Assembly (NCBI GenBank): GCA_013813945.1
Contig: JACCQV010000623.1
Span: 1 to 7,679, forward strand
DNA length: 7,679 nucleotides
Direction of reading: 5' to 3'
From: Deltaproteobacteria bacterium
GTDB taxonomy: Bacteria; Myxococcota_A; Polyangia; Haliangiales; Haliangiaceae
Shown: in pieces, positions 1 to 5,529 of the stretch
Layout: each line of letters opens with the position of its first letter
How positions within the stretch are numbered: the first letter of the stretch is position 1
Notes under the pieces: model-generated
Told to the model about the DNA's origin: nothing
Database searches by the model: none
Seen by the model: only the letters and a program-made list of their open reading frames with translations
Position numbers and translations under genes: made by a program

Positions 1-1237
1 CCCCGGCGATCGACGACCGGACCTGCGCCTGATCCTCCGGCGGGAACATGTCGACGAGCCGATCGATCGTCTTCGCCGCGTTCGGCGTGCTCATCGTCGC
101 GATCACGAGGTGACCGGTCTCTGCAGCGGTCAGCGCGATCTCGACGGTCTCGCGATCGCGTAGCTCGCCGATCACGATCACGTCGGGATCCTCGCGCAGC
201 GACCCCTTGAGTGCCGCCGCGAAGCTTCGAGTGTTCAGCCCCACCTCGCGCTGCGAGACCACCGCCGCCTTGCGTGGATAGATGATCTCGACCGGATCCT
301 CGATCGTGATGATGTGGAACGGCCGCGAGGCATTGATCAGATCGACGAGCGCGGCCATCGTCGTCGTCTTGCCGTGGCCACTGGGACCCGCGATCACGAC
401 GAGGCCCTGATGGTGCGCGATCACCTTCGCGAGCTCCTTCGGAAGCCCGAGCTCCTCGATCGTCGGCGGTGTGGCTCGCGCGATCCGGAACGTGCCCTTG
501 AGTCCGCCCTGGATGCGCGACAGGTTCGAGCGCAGGCGGCCTCCACCCGGTGCTTCGATCGCGAGATCGATGTACCCGACCTCGTCGAGCTTGGCCTGGT
601 GCGGCTGGACCAGCGGCCCGAGCAGCGTGTTGATCTCCGCTTCGCTGGCAGGCCCGCCGCAAGGATCGAGCGGGACGAGCTCACCGAGCACGCGGATCGC
701 GATCGCACGTCCCGACGCGATGTGGAGATCCGAGGCGCCGCGGTCCTGTGCGATCCGGAGGAGATCGGCAAAGGTCGACGGCCCCGTGAGGAGGTCCAGC
801 GCTGACGGCCGCATCTGCTGCACGGGGCGCGAGGGTGCTGCCCGCGGCGGCGGCGGCGGCGGTGCCTCCGGCTCCAGCTCGAGGAGCATCGCCGCCGGCT
901 TGGGGATCGTGGCGGCCTTCGTGCGCGCCGGTGCAACAGGCGCACGCCCGAACGTGAGCCGGTAATCGTCGCCGCGGCGCACAGCCTGGACGCGAATCCG
1001 CCGCTTGCCGACATCGACGTCGATCGGCGGTCCCGTGTCTTCGTCGTCGGGGAACAGGGTCGCGATCGGTGAGCCCGCGAGGAGCGCTGTCAGCTGACCG
1101 CGCGAGACGGTCGCGGTGGTGAGATTGACCATCTGACCACTGCGGCACATCGTGATCGGATGCCCGACGGCGATCACGATCTCGGTGACTCCCTCGCGGT
1201 CGAGATAATTGAGCACTTGATCGAGCTGGACGCCCAC
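1..1237 (-). CDS. PilT/PilU-family type IV pilus ATPase paralogue with duplicated N-terminal module (3' end outside window)
   Basis: The gene encodes a secretion-type hexameric ATPase of the kind that powers pilus retraction at the inner membrane. Visible motifs, numbered from GTG 1237, are: Walker A GPSGHGKTTT (Lys290, bases 370-368), an Asp box TIEDPVEI, Walker B DPDVIVIGELRD and a His-box region TGHLVIATMSTPNAAKTIDR. The PilT N-terminal signature GASDLHIASG lies near residue 170. Residues 1 to about 96 form a second, degenerate copy of this N-domain (VTEIVIAVGHPI, then VGKRRIRVQAVRRGDDYRLTF). A linker containing six consecutive prolines (bases 862-845) joins the two. In the His box the usual LHT is MST (Ser383). 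The start is uncertain. GTG 1237 is preferred because a TACGAT box lies 8 nt upstream; ATG 1300 is in frame and neither has a clear Shine-Dalgarno. The frame stays open to base 1, so the C-terminus is missing. Whether this is a retraction motor or a regulatory paralogue cannot be told from the sequence. Confidence 0.93.
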   Translation of the reverse strand, partial: MGVQLDQVLNYLDREGVTEIVIAVGHPITMCRSGQMVNLTTATVSRGQLTALLAGSPIATLFPDDEDTGPPIDVDVGKRRIRVQAVRRGDDYRLTFGRAPVAPARTKAATIPKPAAMLLELEPEAPPPPPPRAAPSRPVQQMRPSALDLLTGPSTFADLLRIAQDRGASDLHIASGRAIAIRVLGELVPLDPCGGPASEAEINTLLGPLVQPHQAKLDEVGYIDLAIEAPGGGRLRSNLSRIQGGLKGTFRIARATPPTIEELGLPKELAKVIAHHQGLVVIAGPSGHGKTTTMAALVDLINASRPFHIITIEDPVEIIYPRKAAVVSQREVGLNTRSFAAALKGSLREDPDVIVIGELRDRETVEIALTAAETGHLVIATMSTPNAAKTIDRLVDMFPPEDQAQVRSSIAG

Positions 1238-1245
1238 GGCGGAGC

Positions 1246-1251
1246 ATCGTA
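1246..1251 (-). promoter_or_regulatory. Candidate leaderless -10 box (TACGAT) for the PilT-family gene
   Basis: Read on the minus strand, TACGAT fits the TANNNT pattern typical of leaderless transcripts in GC-rich bacteria. It is followed by 8 nt and then GTG 1237. There is no Shine-Dalgarno in front of that GTG, which agrees with leaderless translation. No convincing -35 was seen. Similar boxes precede 2263 and 5437. If transcription starts here, the upstream ATG at 1300 cannot be used. Confidence 0.4.
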
Positions 1252-1353
1252 TCGCGTTGTCGGGTAGATCACCCGTGCCAGGTGCTCGGATGTAGGACAT
1301 CGCCGTGCGCCTGAAGCCCCCGCCCGATCGCCACGGTGTGGCATCGGCGACCA

Positions 1354-1380
1354 CCGACCAGAGACGGAACGTCTGGTCGG
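1354..1380. repeat. Inverted repeat in the divergent intergenic region
   Basis: CCGACCAGA (1354-1362) and TCTGGTCGG (1372-1380) are perfect 9-bp arms around a 9-nt centre. The element sits between the divergent PilT-family gene and the gene at 1415. With no T-tract, and lying upstream of both genes, it resembles an operator for a dimeric regulator or a 5'-leader hairpin more than a terminator. No regulator gene is visible nearby. Confidence 0.5.
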
Positions 1381-1395
1381 AGAATGCCGAAACCG

Positions 1396-1411
1396 TGGCA
1401 CGCGGGTTGTA
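1396..1411 (+). promoter_or_regulatory. Weak sigma-54-like -24/-12 match upstream of 1415
   Basis: TGGCACG, four bases, then TTGTA resembles the sigma-54 consensus TGGCACG-N4-TTGCA, with the GG and the -12 dinucleotide at the correct 10-nt spacing. The -12 dinucleotide is GT instead of the near-invariant GC. Transcription would start near 1422, at or after GTG 1415, so ATG 1424 or ATG 1517 would have to be the start. This may be chance in a GC-rich spacer. Confidence 0.15.
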
Positions 1412-1414
1412 GCA

Positions 1415-2188
1415 GTGACCAACATGCAGCCCCGTCTGACCTCGCCGCGTAGCCTCGTACCTGCTCCGCCGCCAGCTGCGCTGACATCGGCGCACCGTGG
1501 GAACGCTCTGACCTACATGCGCGGCGCCGTCGCGAGTCCGGTCTGCATCGCGATCTCCGTATTCTCCGCATGCCTCGGGCTCGGCTACGCCGGGATCATC
1601 GGGGCCGTGCTCGCGATGGTGGCGGTCATCACGCTCGGAGCGCTATCGGCCCGCTATCGGATTGTCCAGCGTCACCTCGATCGCCAGGCACAGCTCCGAA
1701 CCCGGGCTCATCGTGAGACCTCCCGGTTGCGCGCGTTGCGTCCCTCGGGTCCGGTGCGGCAGACGCAGTACCTCGAGCTTCGCGACCTGGTCGAGAGCAT
1801 CGAGAAGACCGATCCGGCGGAGGCGCAGCGCTTCGAGCTGCAGGACCTGCTCGATCATTTCGTTCATCTCTCGGTCAGCCACCAGCGTTGCTTCGAGGCG
1901 TTGCGCCTCGCGGGCGGTAACGAGCTGCCTGTGGCGATTCCGATCACGGACGCAACCAAGTCGAAGCGCCGCCGCGAGATCCAGGCCCGCCGGATCCGGC
2001 ACCGCGACGAATGCCTGCGCCGGGTCGAGGGGCTGGTCGACGAGCTCGAGGCGATCGACGAGCTGGTTCGCCTGGTGGCCCAGCGCACCGCATGCCCGTC
2101 GATCGACCCCGATCTCGACCGCGAGATCGAGCGCCGGCTCTGGGAGCTCGACGAGGTCGAGGCGGCTCTCAATCAGCTCTCCGCGTGA
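1415..2188 (+). CDS. Membrane-anchored protein with charged helical cytoplasmic region, function unknown
   Basis: I do not recognise this 257-residue protein. It has a short Pro/Ser/Arg-rich N-terminus (residues 1-34). A hydrophobic stretch follows at about 42-77 (starting PVCIAISVFSACLGLG and ending near VITLGALSA), long enough for a two-helix membrane hairpin. The rest, about 178 residues, is very rich in Arg, Glu and Leu (for example RRREIQARRIRHRDECLRRVEGL and ELVDELEAIDELVRL segments), suggesting coiled-coil or helical-bundle structure. An extended stretch around GNELPVAIPITD interrupts it. The Arg-rich flank after the hairpin predicts a cytoplasmic C-terminus. Third codon positions are G/C-rich, supporting real coding. 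The start is uncertain among GTG 1415, ATG 1424 and ATG 1517; none has a good ribosome-binding site. It is divergent from the PilT-family gene and 74 bp ahead of the histidine kinase, so a link to either is possible but unproven. Confidence 0.75.
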   Translation: MTNMQPRLTSPRSLVPAPPPAALTSAHRGNALTYMRGAVASPVCIAISVFSACLGLGYAGIIGAVLAMVAVITLGALSARYRIVQRHLDRQAQLRTRAHRETSRLRALRPSGPVRQTQYLELRDLVESIEKTDPAEAQRFELQDLLDHFVHLSVSHQRCFEALRLAGGNELPVAIPITDATKSKRRREIQARRIRHRDECLRRVEGLVDELEAIDELVRLVAQRTACPSIDPDLDREIERRLWELDEVEAALNQLSA

Positions 2189-2191
2189 GAC

Positions 2192-2225
2192 GGGGTCTGG
2201 CTCCTGACAACCTCGCTCAGACCTC
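2192..2225 (+). terminator. Weak stem-loop after the membrane protein gene
   Basis: GGGGTCTG (2192-2199) can pair with CAGACCTC (2218-2225) including one G-T wobble, with an 18-nt loop. It starts 4 nt after the stop at 2188. No T-run follows, so it is not a standard intrinsic terminator. It could be a weak transcript end or chance. Confidence 0.2.
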
Positions 2226-2249
2226 ACGCACGTCTCAACAACGGTGAAC

Positions 2250-2255
2250 TAGAGT
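2250..2255 (+). promoter_or_regulatory. Candidate leaderless -10 box (TAGAGT) for the histidine kinase
   Basis: CTAGAGTC contains TAGAGT (TANNNT) followed by exactly 7 nt and then GTG 2263. The GTG has no Shine-Dalgarno. The arrangement CTAG-N-GTC-N6-start is repeated exactly at 5423-5439 before another gene start, which supports a shared promoter type. No clear -35 was seen. It implies the kinase has its own promoter, separate from the upstream gene. Confidence 0.5.
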
Positions 2256-2262
2256 CCCCGAC

Positions 2263-4620
2263 GTGAGCGAGAGCGCCGACGTCGATGCACTGCGCTCCGA
2301 CGTCGCGCGGTTCCAGGCGCTCGCAGAACGCGCGGAGCGTCGACTGCGTGCGGCCCACGAGGTGTCGCGGGTGCTGGCGGAGGAGACGACCGTGGTCGGT
2401 GCCCTGCCCCGCGTGCTCGGTTCGCTCGGGATCGCGCTGCAAGCAAAGCTCGGGGCGGTCTGGGTGCCCAGCGGCTCCACGCTCGAGGTCAAGACGCTGT
2501 GGACCTCGGAGCCCTACCAGGCAACGACCTGGGACCAGCTGTGCCGGCGTCACCGGCTCGGCATGGGATCCGGGGTGCCCGGACGAACGTGGCGCGATCG
2601 AGGTCTTTGCTGGGTCCCCGAGATCGGCAACGACTCGACGATGCCGCGCCATGACGGGCTGCTCACGCTGCGCGTCCGCTCGGGGCTCGGCTTCCCCATC
2701 ATCCTGGGTGACGAGGTCGTCGGCATCATCGAGCTGTTCAGCGTTCGCAGCGAGACGCCCGACGATCATCTGGTCGAGCTTCTGCGCGTGTTCGGCCTCC
2801 AGCTGGGACAGTTCATCCAGCAGGTCCGCACGCACGATCGGCTGCGCACTCAGGTCTCACACCAGCAGCAGCTGACGCGTGCGAGCAGCGTCTTCAATGC
2901 GACGCTCGAGGTCGACGAGATCTTCAGCGAGCTCGCGAAGCTGGTGGTCCCGTGGCTCGGCGACTGGTGCACGATCCACACGGTCGAGGACAACGGCTCG
3001 CTCGAGCTGGCGGCAACGACGGCCCGCGACACCGCGCTGACCGATCGCGTCCACGCGCTGGTCGACGATCACGCCCCGAATCCCGACCATATGGCGGGCG
3101 TCCACGAGGCCCTCAGGTCGCGCAAGACGGTGTTCCTCGCGACCATCTCCGACGACGAGCTGCAGCGGATGGCACGGACTCCCTCGCACCTCGAAGCTCT
3201 CCGCGCACTCGAGATCAGCTCGTACGCGATCGTGCCGATCACCGCGCGCGGGGTCCCGGTCGCGGCGCTCTCGGTCATCTGCAGCTCGCCGAGGCGGTTG
3301 TCGGGCGATGACCTCCCGGTGGTCGAGGAGATCGCCGGCCGAGCTGGACTGGCCGCCGCGAACGCGCGGCTGTACGCGGAGGCGCACGGTAACGCGCTGG
3401 AGCTCGTCGTCGAGCGCGAGACCCTGACGAAGCTCAACGAGATCGGCCCGACGCTGACCGCCGAGCTCGATCTGCAGGTGCTCGTGCAGTCGGTGACCGA
3501 GACCGCGACGCAGCTCACCGGCGCGCAGTTCGGAGCGTTCTACTTCAGCCCACGTGCGCCGGGGGAGAGCTTCGCGCTGGGCGCGGTGGCCGGGATCACG
3601 CGCGAGGACTTCGCGAAGTTTCCGAAGACCGGGCTGTTCGCGCCCGTGTTCGACAGTCGTGGTGTTGTCCGGATCGAGGACGTCGGCGCAGATCCGCGTC
3701 ACGCGGTGAACCGGGTCGGCCGCAACATGGTCGATGGCCATCTCTCTGTGCGCAGCTATCTCTCGGTGCCGGTCACGACGCGCGCGGGCAACGTGATCGG
3801 CGGCCTCCTGTTCGGCCATGAAAAGCCCAAGGTGTTCTCGGAACGTGCTCAGCGGATCGCGATGGGGCTCGCCTCGAACGCTGCGACCGCACTCGATAAC
3901 GCGCGCCTCTACACGGATGCGCAGCGGCTGATCAAGGAGCTCGAGAAGACCAACGCCGAGCTCGATCAGTTCGCCTACGTCGCGTCGCACGATCTGCGCG
4001 CACCGCTCCGCGGGATCTCGAACCTCGCGATGTGGGTCGAGGAGGATCTCGGCGAGACCGCACCGCCGAAGATCGTAGAGCAGCTGCGGCTGCTCAAGGG
4101 TCGGGCCGCGCGGATGGACAAGCTGATCAACGGCCTGCTAGAGCTCGCCCGCGTCGGGCGCGCGCGACAGAAGCCGGAACGCATCGATGTCACCGAGCTC
4201 CTGCACGAGACGATCGATCTGTTGAGTCCGCGGACAGAAGCGCGCGTGCTGATCGTGGGATCGATGCCGACGGTGCACGCGGAGAAGTTCGCGCTCCAGC
4301 AGGTCTTCCTCAACCTGATCACGAACGCGCTGCAGCACTCGCAACGGGACGATGTCGTTGTGCGGGTCAGCTCGACCGACCGAGGCGACCAGTGCGAGCT
4401 GGCGGTCGCAGACAACGGGATCGGAATCGCTCCCGAGCACCACACGCGCGTGTGGCAGATCTTTCAGACCCTGCGGTCTCGTGACCTCACCGAGGCGATC
4501 GGAATCGGATTGACGATCGTGAAGAAGCAGGTCGAGGCCAATGGCGGCCGAGCGTGGATCGACGACACCGTGCGCGAAGGTGCGACCGTACGCTTCACGT
4601 GGCCGCTGCGCGCCAAGTAG
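2263..4620 (+). CDS. GAF-GAF-GAF sensor histidine kinase
   Basis: This 785-residue protein senses a signal through GAF domains and autophosphorylates on histidine for transfer to a response regulator. It has no membrane segment or signal peptide, so it should act in the cytoplasm. Order: N-terminal helix (1-30); GAF1 about 31-190; GAF2 about 207-372, with the LGDWC and ARLYAEA hallmarks; GAF3 about 387-548, with GAFYF, the FPKTGLFAPVF region, HLSVRSYLSVPV and ARLYTDA; then HisKA with the H-box ASHDLRAPLRGI (His576). The ATPase domain has an N box NLITNALQH (Asn684/Asn688), G1 DNGIGIAP (Asp717), F box IFQTL (733-737) and G2 GIGLTIVKK (747 onward). All kinase motifs are present, so it should be active. 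There is no receiver, HPt or PHY domain, and no response regulator lies beside it, so its partner is elsewhere. GTG 2263 is favoured by the -10 box 7 nt upstream. The ligand of the GAF domains cannot be inferred. Confidence 0.96.
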   Translation: MSESADVDALRSDVARFQALAERAERRLRAAHEVSRVLAEETTVVGALPRVLGSLGIALQAKLGAVWVPSGSTLEVKTLWTSEPYQATTWDQLCRRHRLGMGSGVPGRTWRDRGLCWVPEIGNDSTMPRHDGLLTLRVRSGLGFPIILGDEVVGIIELFSVRSETPDDHLVELLRVFGLQLGQFIQQVRTHDRLRTQVSHQQQLTRASSVFNATLEVDEIFSELAKLVVPWLGDWCTIHTVEDNGSLELAATTARDTALTDRVHALVDDHAPNPDHMAGVHEALRSRKTVFLATISDDELQRMARTPSHLEALRALEISSYAIVPITARGVPVAALSVICSSPRRLSGDDLPVVEEIAGRAGLAAANARLYAEAHGNALELVVERETLTKLNEIGPTLTAELDLQVLVQSVTETATQLTGAQFGAFYFSPRAPGESFALGAVAGITREDFAKFPKTGLFAPVFDSRGVVRIEDVGADPRHAVNRVGRNMVDGHLSVRSYLSVPVTTRAGNVIGGLLFGHEKPKVFSERAQRIAMGLASNAATALDNARLYTDAQRLIKELEKTNAELDQFAYVASHDLRAPLRGISNLAMWVEEDLGETAPPKIVEQLRLLKGRAARMDKLINGLLELARVGRARQKPERIDVTELLHETIDLLSPRTEARVLIVGSMPTVHAEKFALQQVFLNLITNALQHSQRDDVVVRVSSTDRGDQCELAVADNGIGIAPEHHTRVWQIFQTLRSRDLTEAIGIGLTIVKKQVEANGGRAWIDDTVREGATVRFTWPLRAK

Positions 4621-4657
4621 GGGCGGTGCGATCTCGCTCGAGGACGCGATCGACCGG

Positions 4658-4765
4658 ATGCGCTCGGTGTTGATCTTCGAGGTCACGGGCTCCTCGACGA
4701 ACTGCGTCCCATGGCCCACCGGCCGCGGGAATTACCGACGCGACGGCTTCGTTCCGCCACGGTGA
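4658..4765 (+). CDS. Doubtful small ORF (35 residues) between the kinase and the exported protein
   Basis: The stretch 4621-4819 holds no clear gene. One frame, from ATG 4658 to TGA 4765 (MRSVLIFEVTGSS..., ending RRDGFVPPR), keeps G/C-biased third positions. It is open further back, past the kinase stop in another frame, so it may be the tail of a decayed gene. There is no Shine-Dalgarno before ATG 4658 and I recognise no family. Listed only so that the gap is described. Confidence 0.15.
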   Translation: MRSVLIFEVTGSSTNCVPWPTGRGNYRRDGFVPPR

Positions 4766-4774
4766 ACGGCCGGT
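4718..4774. repeat. Long-spaced inverted repeat in the 4621-4819 gap
   Basis: ACCGGCCG (4718-4725) and CGGCCGGT (4767-4774) are perfect 8-bp arms 41 nt apart. Each contains CGGCCG, itself palindromic, so the pair could also be two binding half-sites for a regulator of the exported-protein gene 46 bp downstream. GC-rich composition makes a chance origin plausible. Confidence 0.3.
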
Positions 4775-4808
4775 CTCTTGCAACCCTCGCAGGCATCACC
4801 CCTGCCGC

Positions 4809-4814
4809 GAGGAA
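4809..4814 (+). promoter_or_regulatory. Ribosome-binding site that fixes the start at 4820
   Basis: GAGGAA lies 5 nt before ATG 4820. It is the only convincing Shine-Dalgarno in the window. It decides against the in-frame upstream start at 4778, which would also bury the signal peptide behind 14 extra residues. It shows that this gene has a leader-containing transcript, unlike the genes with leaderless-type promoters. Confidence 0.7.
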
Positions 4815-4819
4815 CCCTC

Positions 4820-5392
4820 ATGAAGCCCCGTCTCGTCTGCGCACTGTGTGCGCTCCTGCTCCCCAGTTCCGCGCTCGCAGAGCCCGTTCCGGTGCCGGCC
4901 GCGGATCCGGTGGTGATCATCAATCAACCGACCGCCCAGCCGCGCTCGGTGTTGCGCCGCTCGGTGCTCGAGCCGCAGTACGAGACTGTCTACGACGACT
5001 ACAACGCCGCCGTGTTCACCACGGGTGCGCTGATCTTCGCAGGGAGCTACGGCGCCTCGGTCGTCGCGGCTGCGGACGCGAGCGCTGACAATCGCGAGCG
5101 CGGCTTCAATCGCCTCTACATCCCGCTGGCCGGGCCGTGGCTCGCGCTCGCCGATCGAGGGGATTGCCCGGTCACGAGCGCTGCGTGCGACACCGAGACG
5201 ACCACGAAGGTGCTGCTCGTGGCCGACGGGATTTTTCAGGCCGCCGGCGTGCTCGCGATGATCGATGGCATCCTCGAGCCGTCGAGTCACCGCGTGCAGG
5301 TTCGCAACACGAAGCTCGATACCAAGGTGCGCGTCACGCCCGCGACCGTCGGTACGGGCGACCCGGGCGTCGCGGTGTTCGGCCGATTTTAG
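4820..5392 (+). CDS. Sec-exported envelope protein of unknown function
   Basis: This 190-residue protein starts with a clear signal peptide, MKPRLVCALCALLLPSSALA, with probable cleavage after Ala20 (ALA before EP). No lipobox Cys follows, so signal peptidase I processing is likely. The mature protein has a Pro/Val-rich leader (21-41), a hydrophobic segment at 63-85 (AAVFTTGALIFAGSY...), a conserved-looking patch LYIPLAGPWLALADRG (99-114), two nearby cysteines (Cys116, Cys123) that could form a disulfide, and a second hydrophobic segment at 131-152 (VLLVADGIFQAAGVLAMIDGIL). It ends in Phe after alternating hydrophobics (GVAVFGRF). I do not know the family. From memory only, small exported proteins with a YIP..GPW patch plus a late hydrophobic helix recur in Myxococcota. 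Envelope location is inferred. The last 18 coding bases are duplicated just downstream. Confidence 0.8.
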   Translation: MKPRLVCALCALLLPSSALAEPVPVPAADPVVIINQPTAQPRSVLRRSVLEPQYETVYDDYNAAVFTTGALIFAGSYGASVVAAADASADNRERGFNRLYIPLAGPWLALADRGDCPVTSAACDTETTTKVLLVADGIFQAAGVLAMIDGILEPSSHRVQVRNTKLDTKVRVTPATVGTGDPGVAVFGRF

Positions 5393-5411
5393 GCGCGGTG
5401 TTCGGCCGATT
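5371..5411 (+). repeat. 18-bp direct repeat across the stop codon at 5392
   Basis: CGCGGTGTTCGGCCGATT occurs at 5371-5388 (the end of the exported-protein gene) and again at 5394-5411, with only 5 nt (TTAGG) between the copies. The first copy codes for the C-terminal residues. The second lies outside any gene, 12 nt ahead of the -10 box at 5424. It looks like a short tandem duplication or a rearrangement footprint. Confidence 0.9.
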
Positions 5412-5423
5412 CCATGCGCATGC

Positions 5424-5429
5424 TAGCGT
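5424..5429 (+). promoter_or_regulatory. Candidate leaderless, extended -10 box (TGC-TAGCGT) for the GST remnant and VOC gene
   Basis: TAGCGT is preceded by TGC (an extended -10 form) and followed by exactly 7 nt before ATG 5437. CTAG-N-GTC and the spacing to the start codon match the box before 2263. The box lies between 7-bp inverted repeat arms CATGCGC (5413-5419) and GCGCATG (5433-5439), which could form an operator overlapping the start codon. It would drive the remnant and, through it, the VOC gene. Confidence 0.5.
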
Positions 5430-5436
5430 CACGCGC

Positions 5437-5529
5437 ATGAAGCTGTACATGCACCCCGTGTCGACCGCGAGCCGTCCGGTGCGGCTGTTCATGAGGTGGC
5501 CGAAGATCAACGAGCTCGAAAACCTGTGA
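5437..5529 (+). pseudogene. Glutathione S-transferase remnant (30 codons), now a possible leader peptide
   Basis: ATG 5437 opens a 30-codon frame beginning MKLYMHPVSTASRPVRLF. This is the first beta strand and active-site loop of the thioredoxin-like N-domain of soluble GSTs (typical form MKLYxHPxSxxSRPVxL). After residue 18 the sequence leaves the GST pattern and ends MRWPKINELENL then TGA. GSTs are about 200-230 residues, so nearly all of the enzyme is missing. The tail loosely resembles the W..VNE motif near the C-terminus of some GSTs, which would mean an in-frame internal deletion; that is a guess from memory. The frame keeps a promoter box 7 nt upstream, and its TGA overlaps GTG 5526 of the VOC gene (GTGA). 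It cannot be a working transferase. It may survive as a translated leader that couples ribosomes to the VOC gene. Confidence 0.7.

Noticed and set aside
421..1014. Minus-strand frame rich in Arg and Ser in the pilus ATPase region
   Set aside because: It is out of frame with the PilT motifs, which run continuously in another minus frame from 1237 to 1. Its composition is typical of a shifted GC-rich frame.
1643..2227. Minus-strand frame opposite the membrane-protein gene
   Set aside because: The plus frame has a hydrophobic hairpin and coherent helical composition. The minus frame shows no start signal or recognisable domain.
2857..3990. Long minus-strand open frame opposite the histidine kinase
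   Set aside because: It is rich in Arg, Asp, Glu and His, has no recognisable domain, and lies wholly antisense to a gene with complete GAF and kinase motifs. It is a shadow of high third-position G/C.
2263..4620. Bacteriophytochrome reading of the three-GAF kinase
   Set aside because: The HisKA region resembles phytochrome-type kinases, but there is no PHY domain and no recognisable chromophore-binding Cys motif, so light sensing is not supported.
4778..4819. Upstream in-frame start for the exported protein
   Set aside because: It would place 14 residues ahead of a normal signal peptide, and it has no ribosome-binding site, whereas ATG 4820 has GAGGAA 5 nt upstream.
5437..5529. GST remnant as the maleylacetoacetate isomerase partner of the homogentisate dioxygenase
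   Set aside because: The remnant starts MKLYMHPVSTASRPV, unlike the zeta-class SxSxxSxRVR pattern of that isomerase, and is too short to be active.
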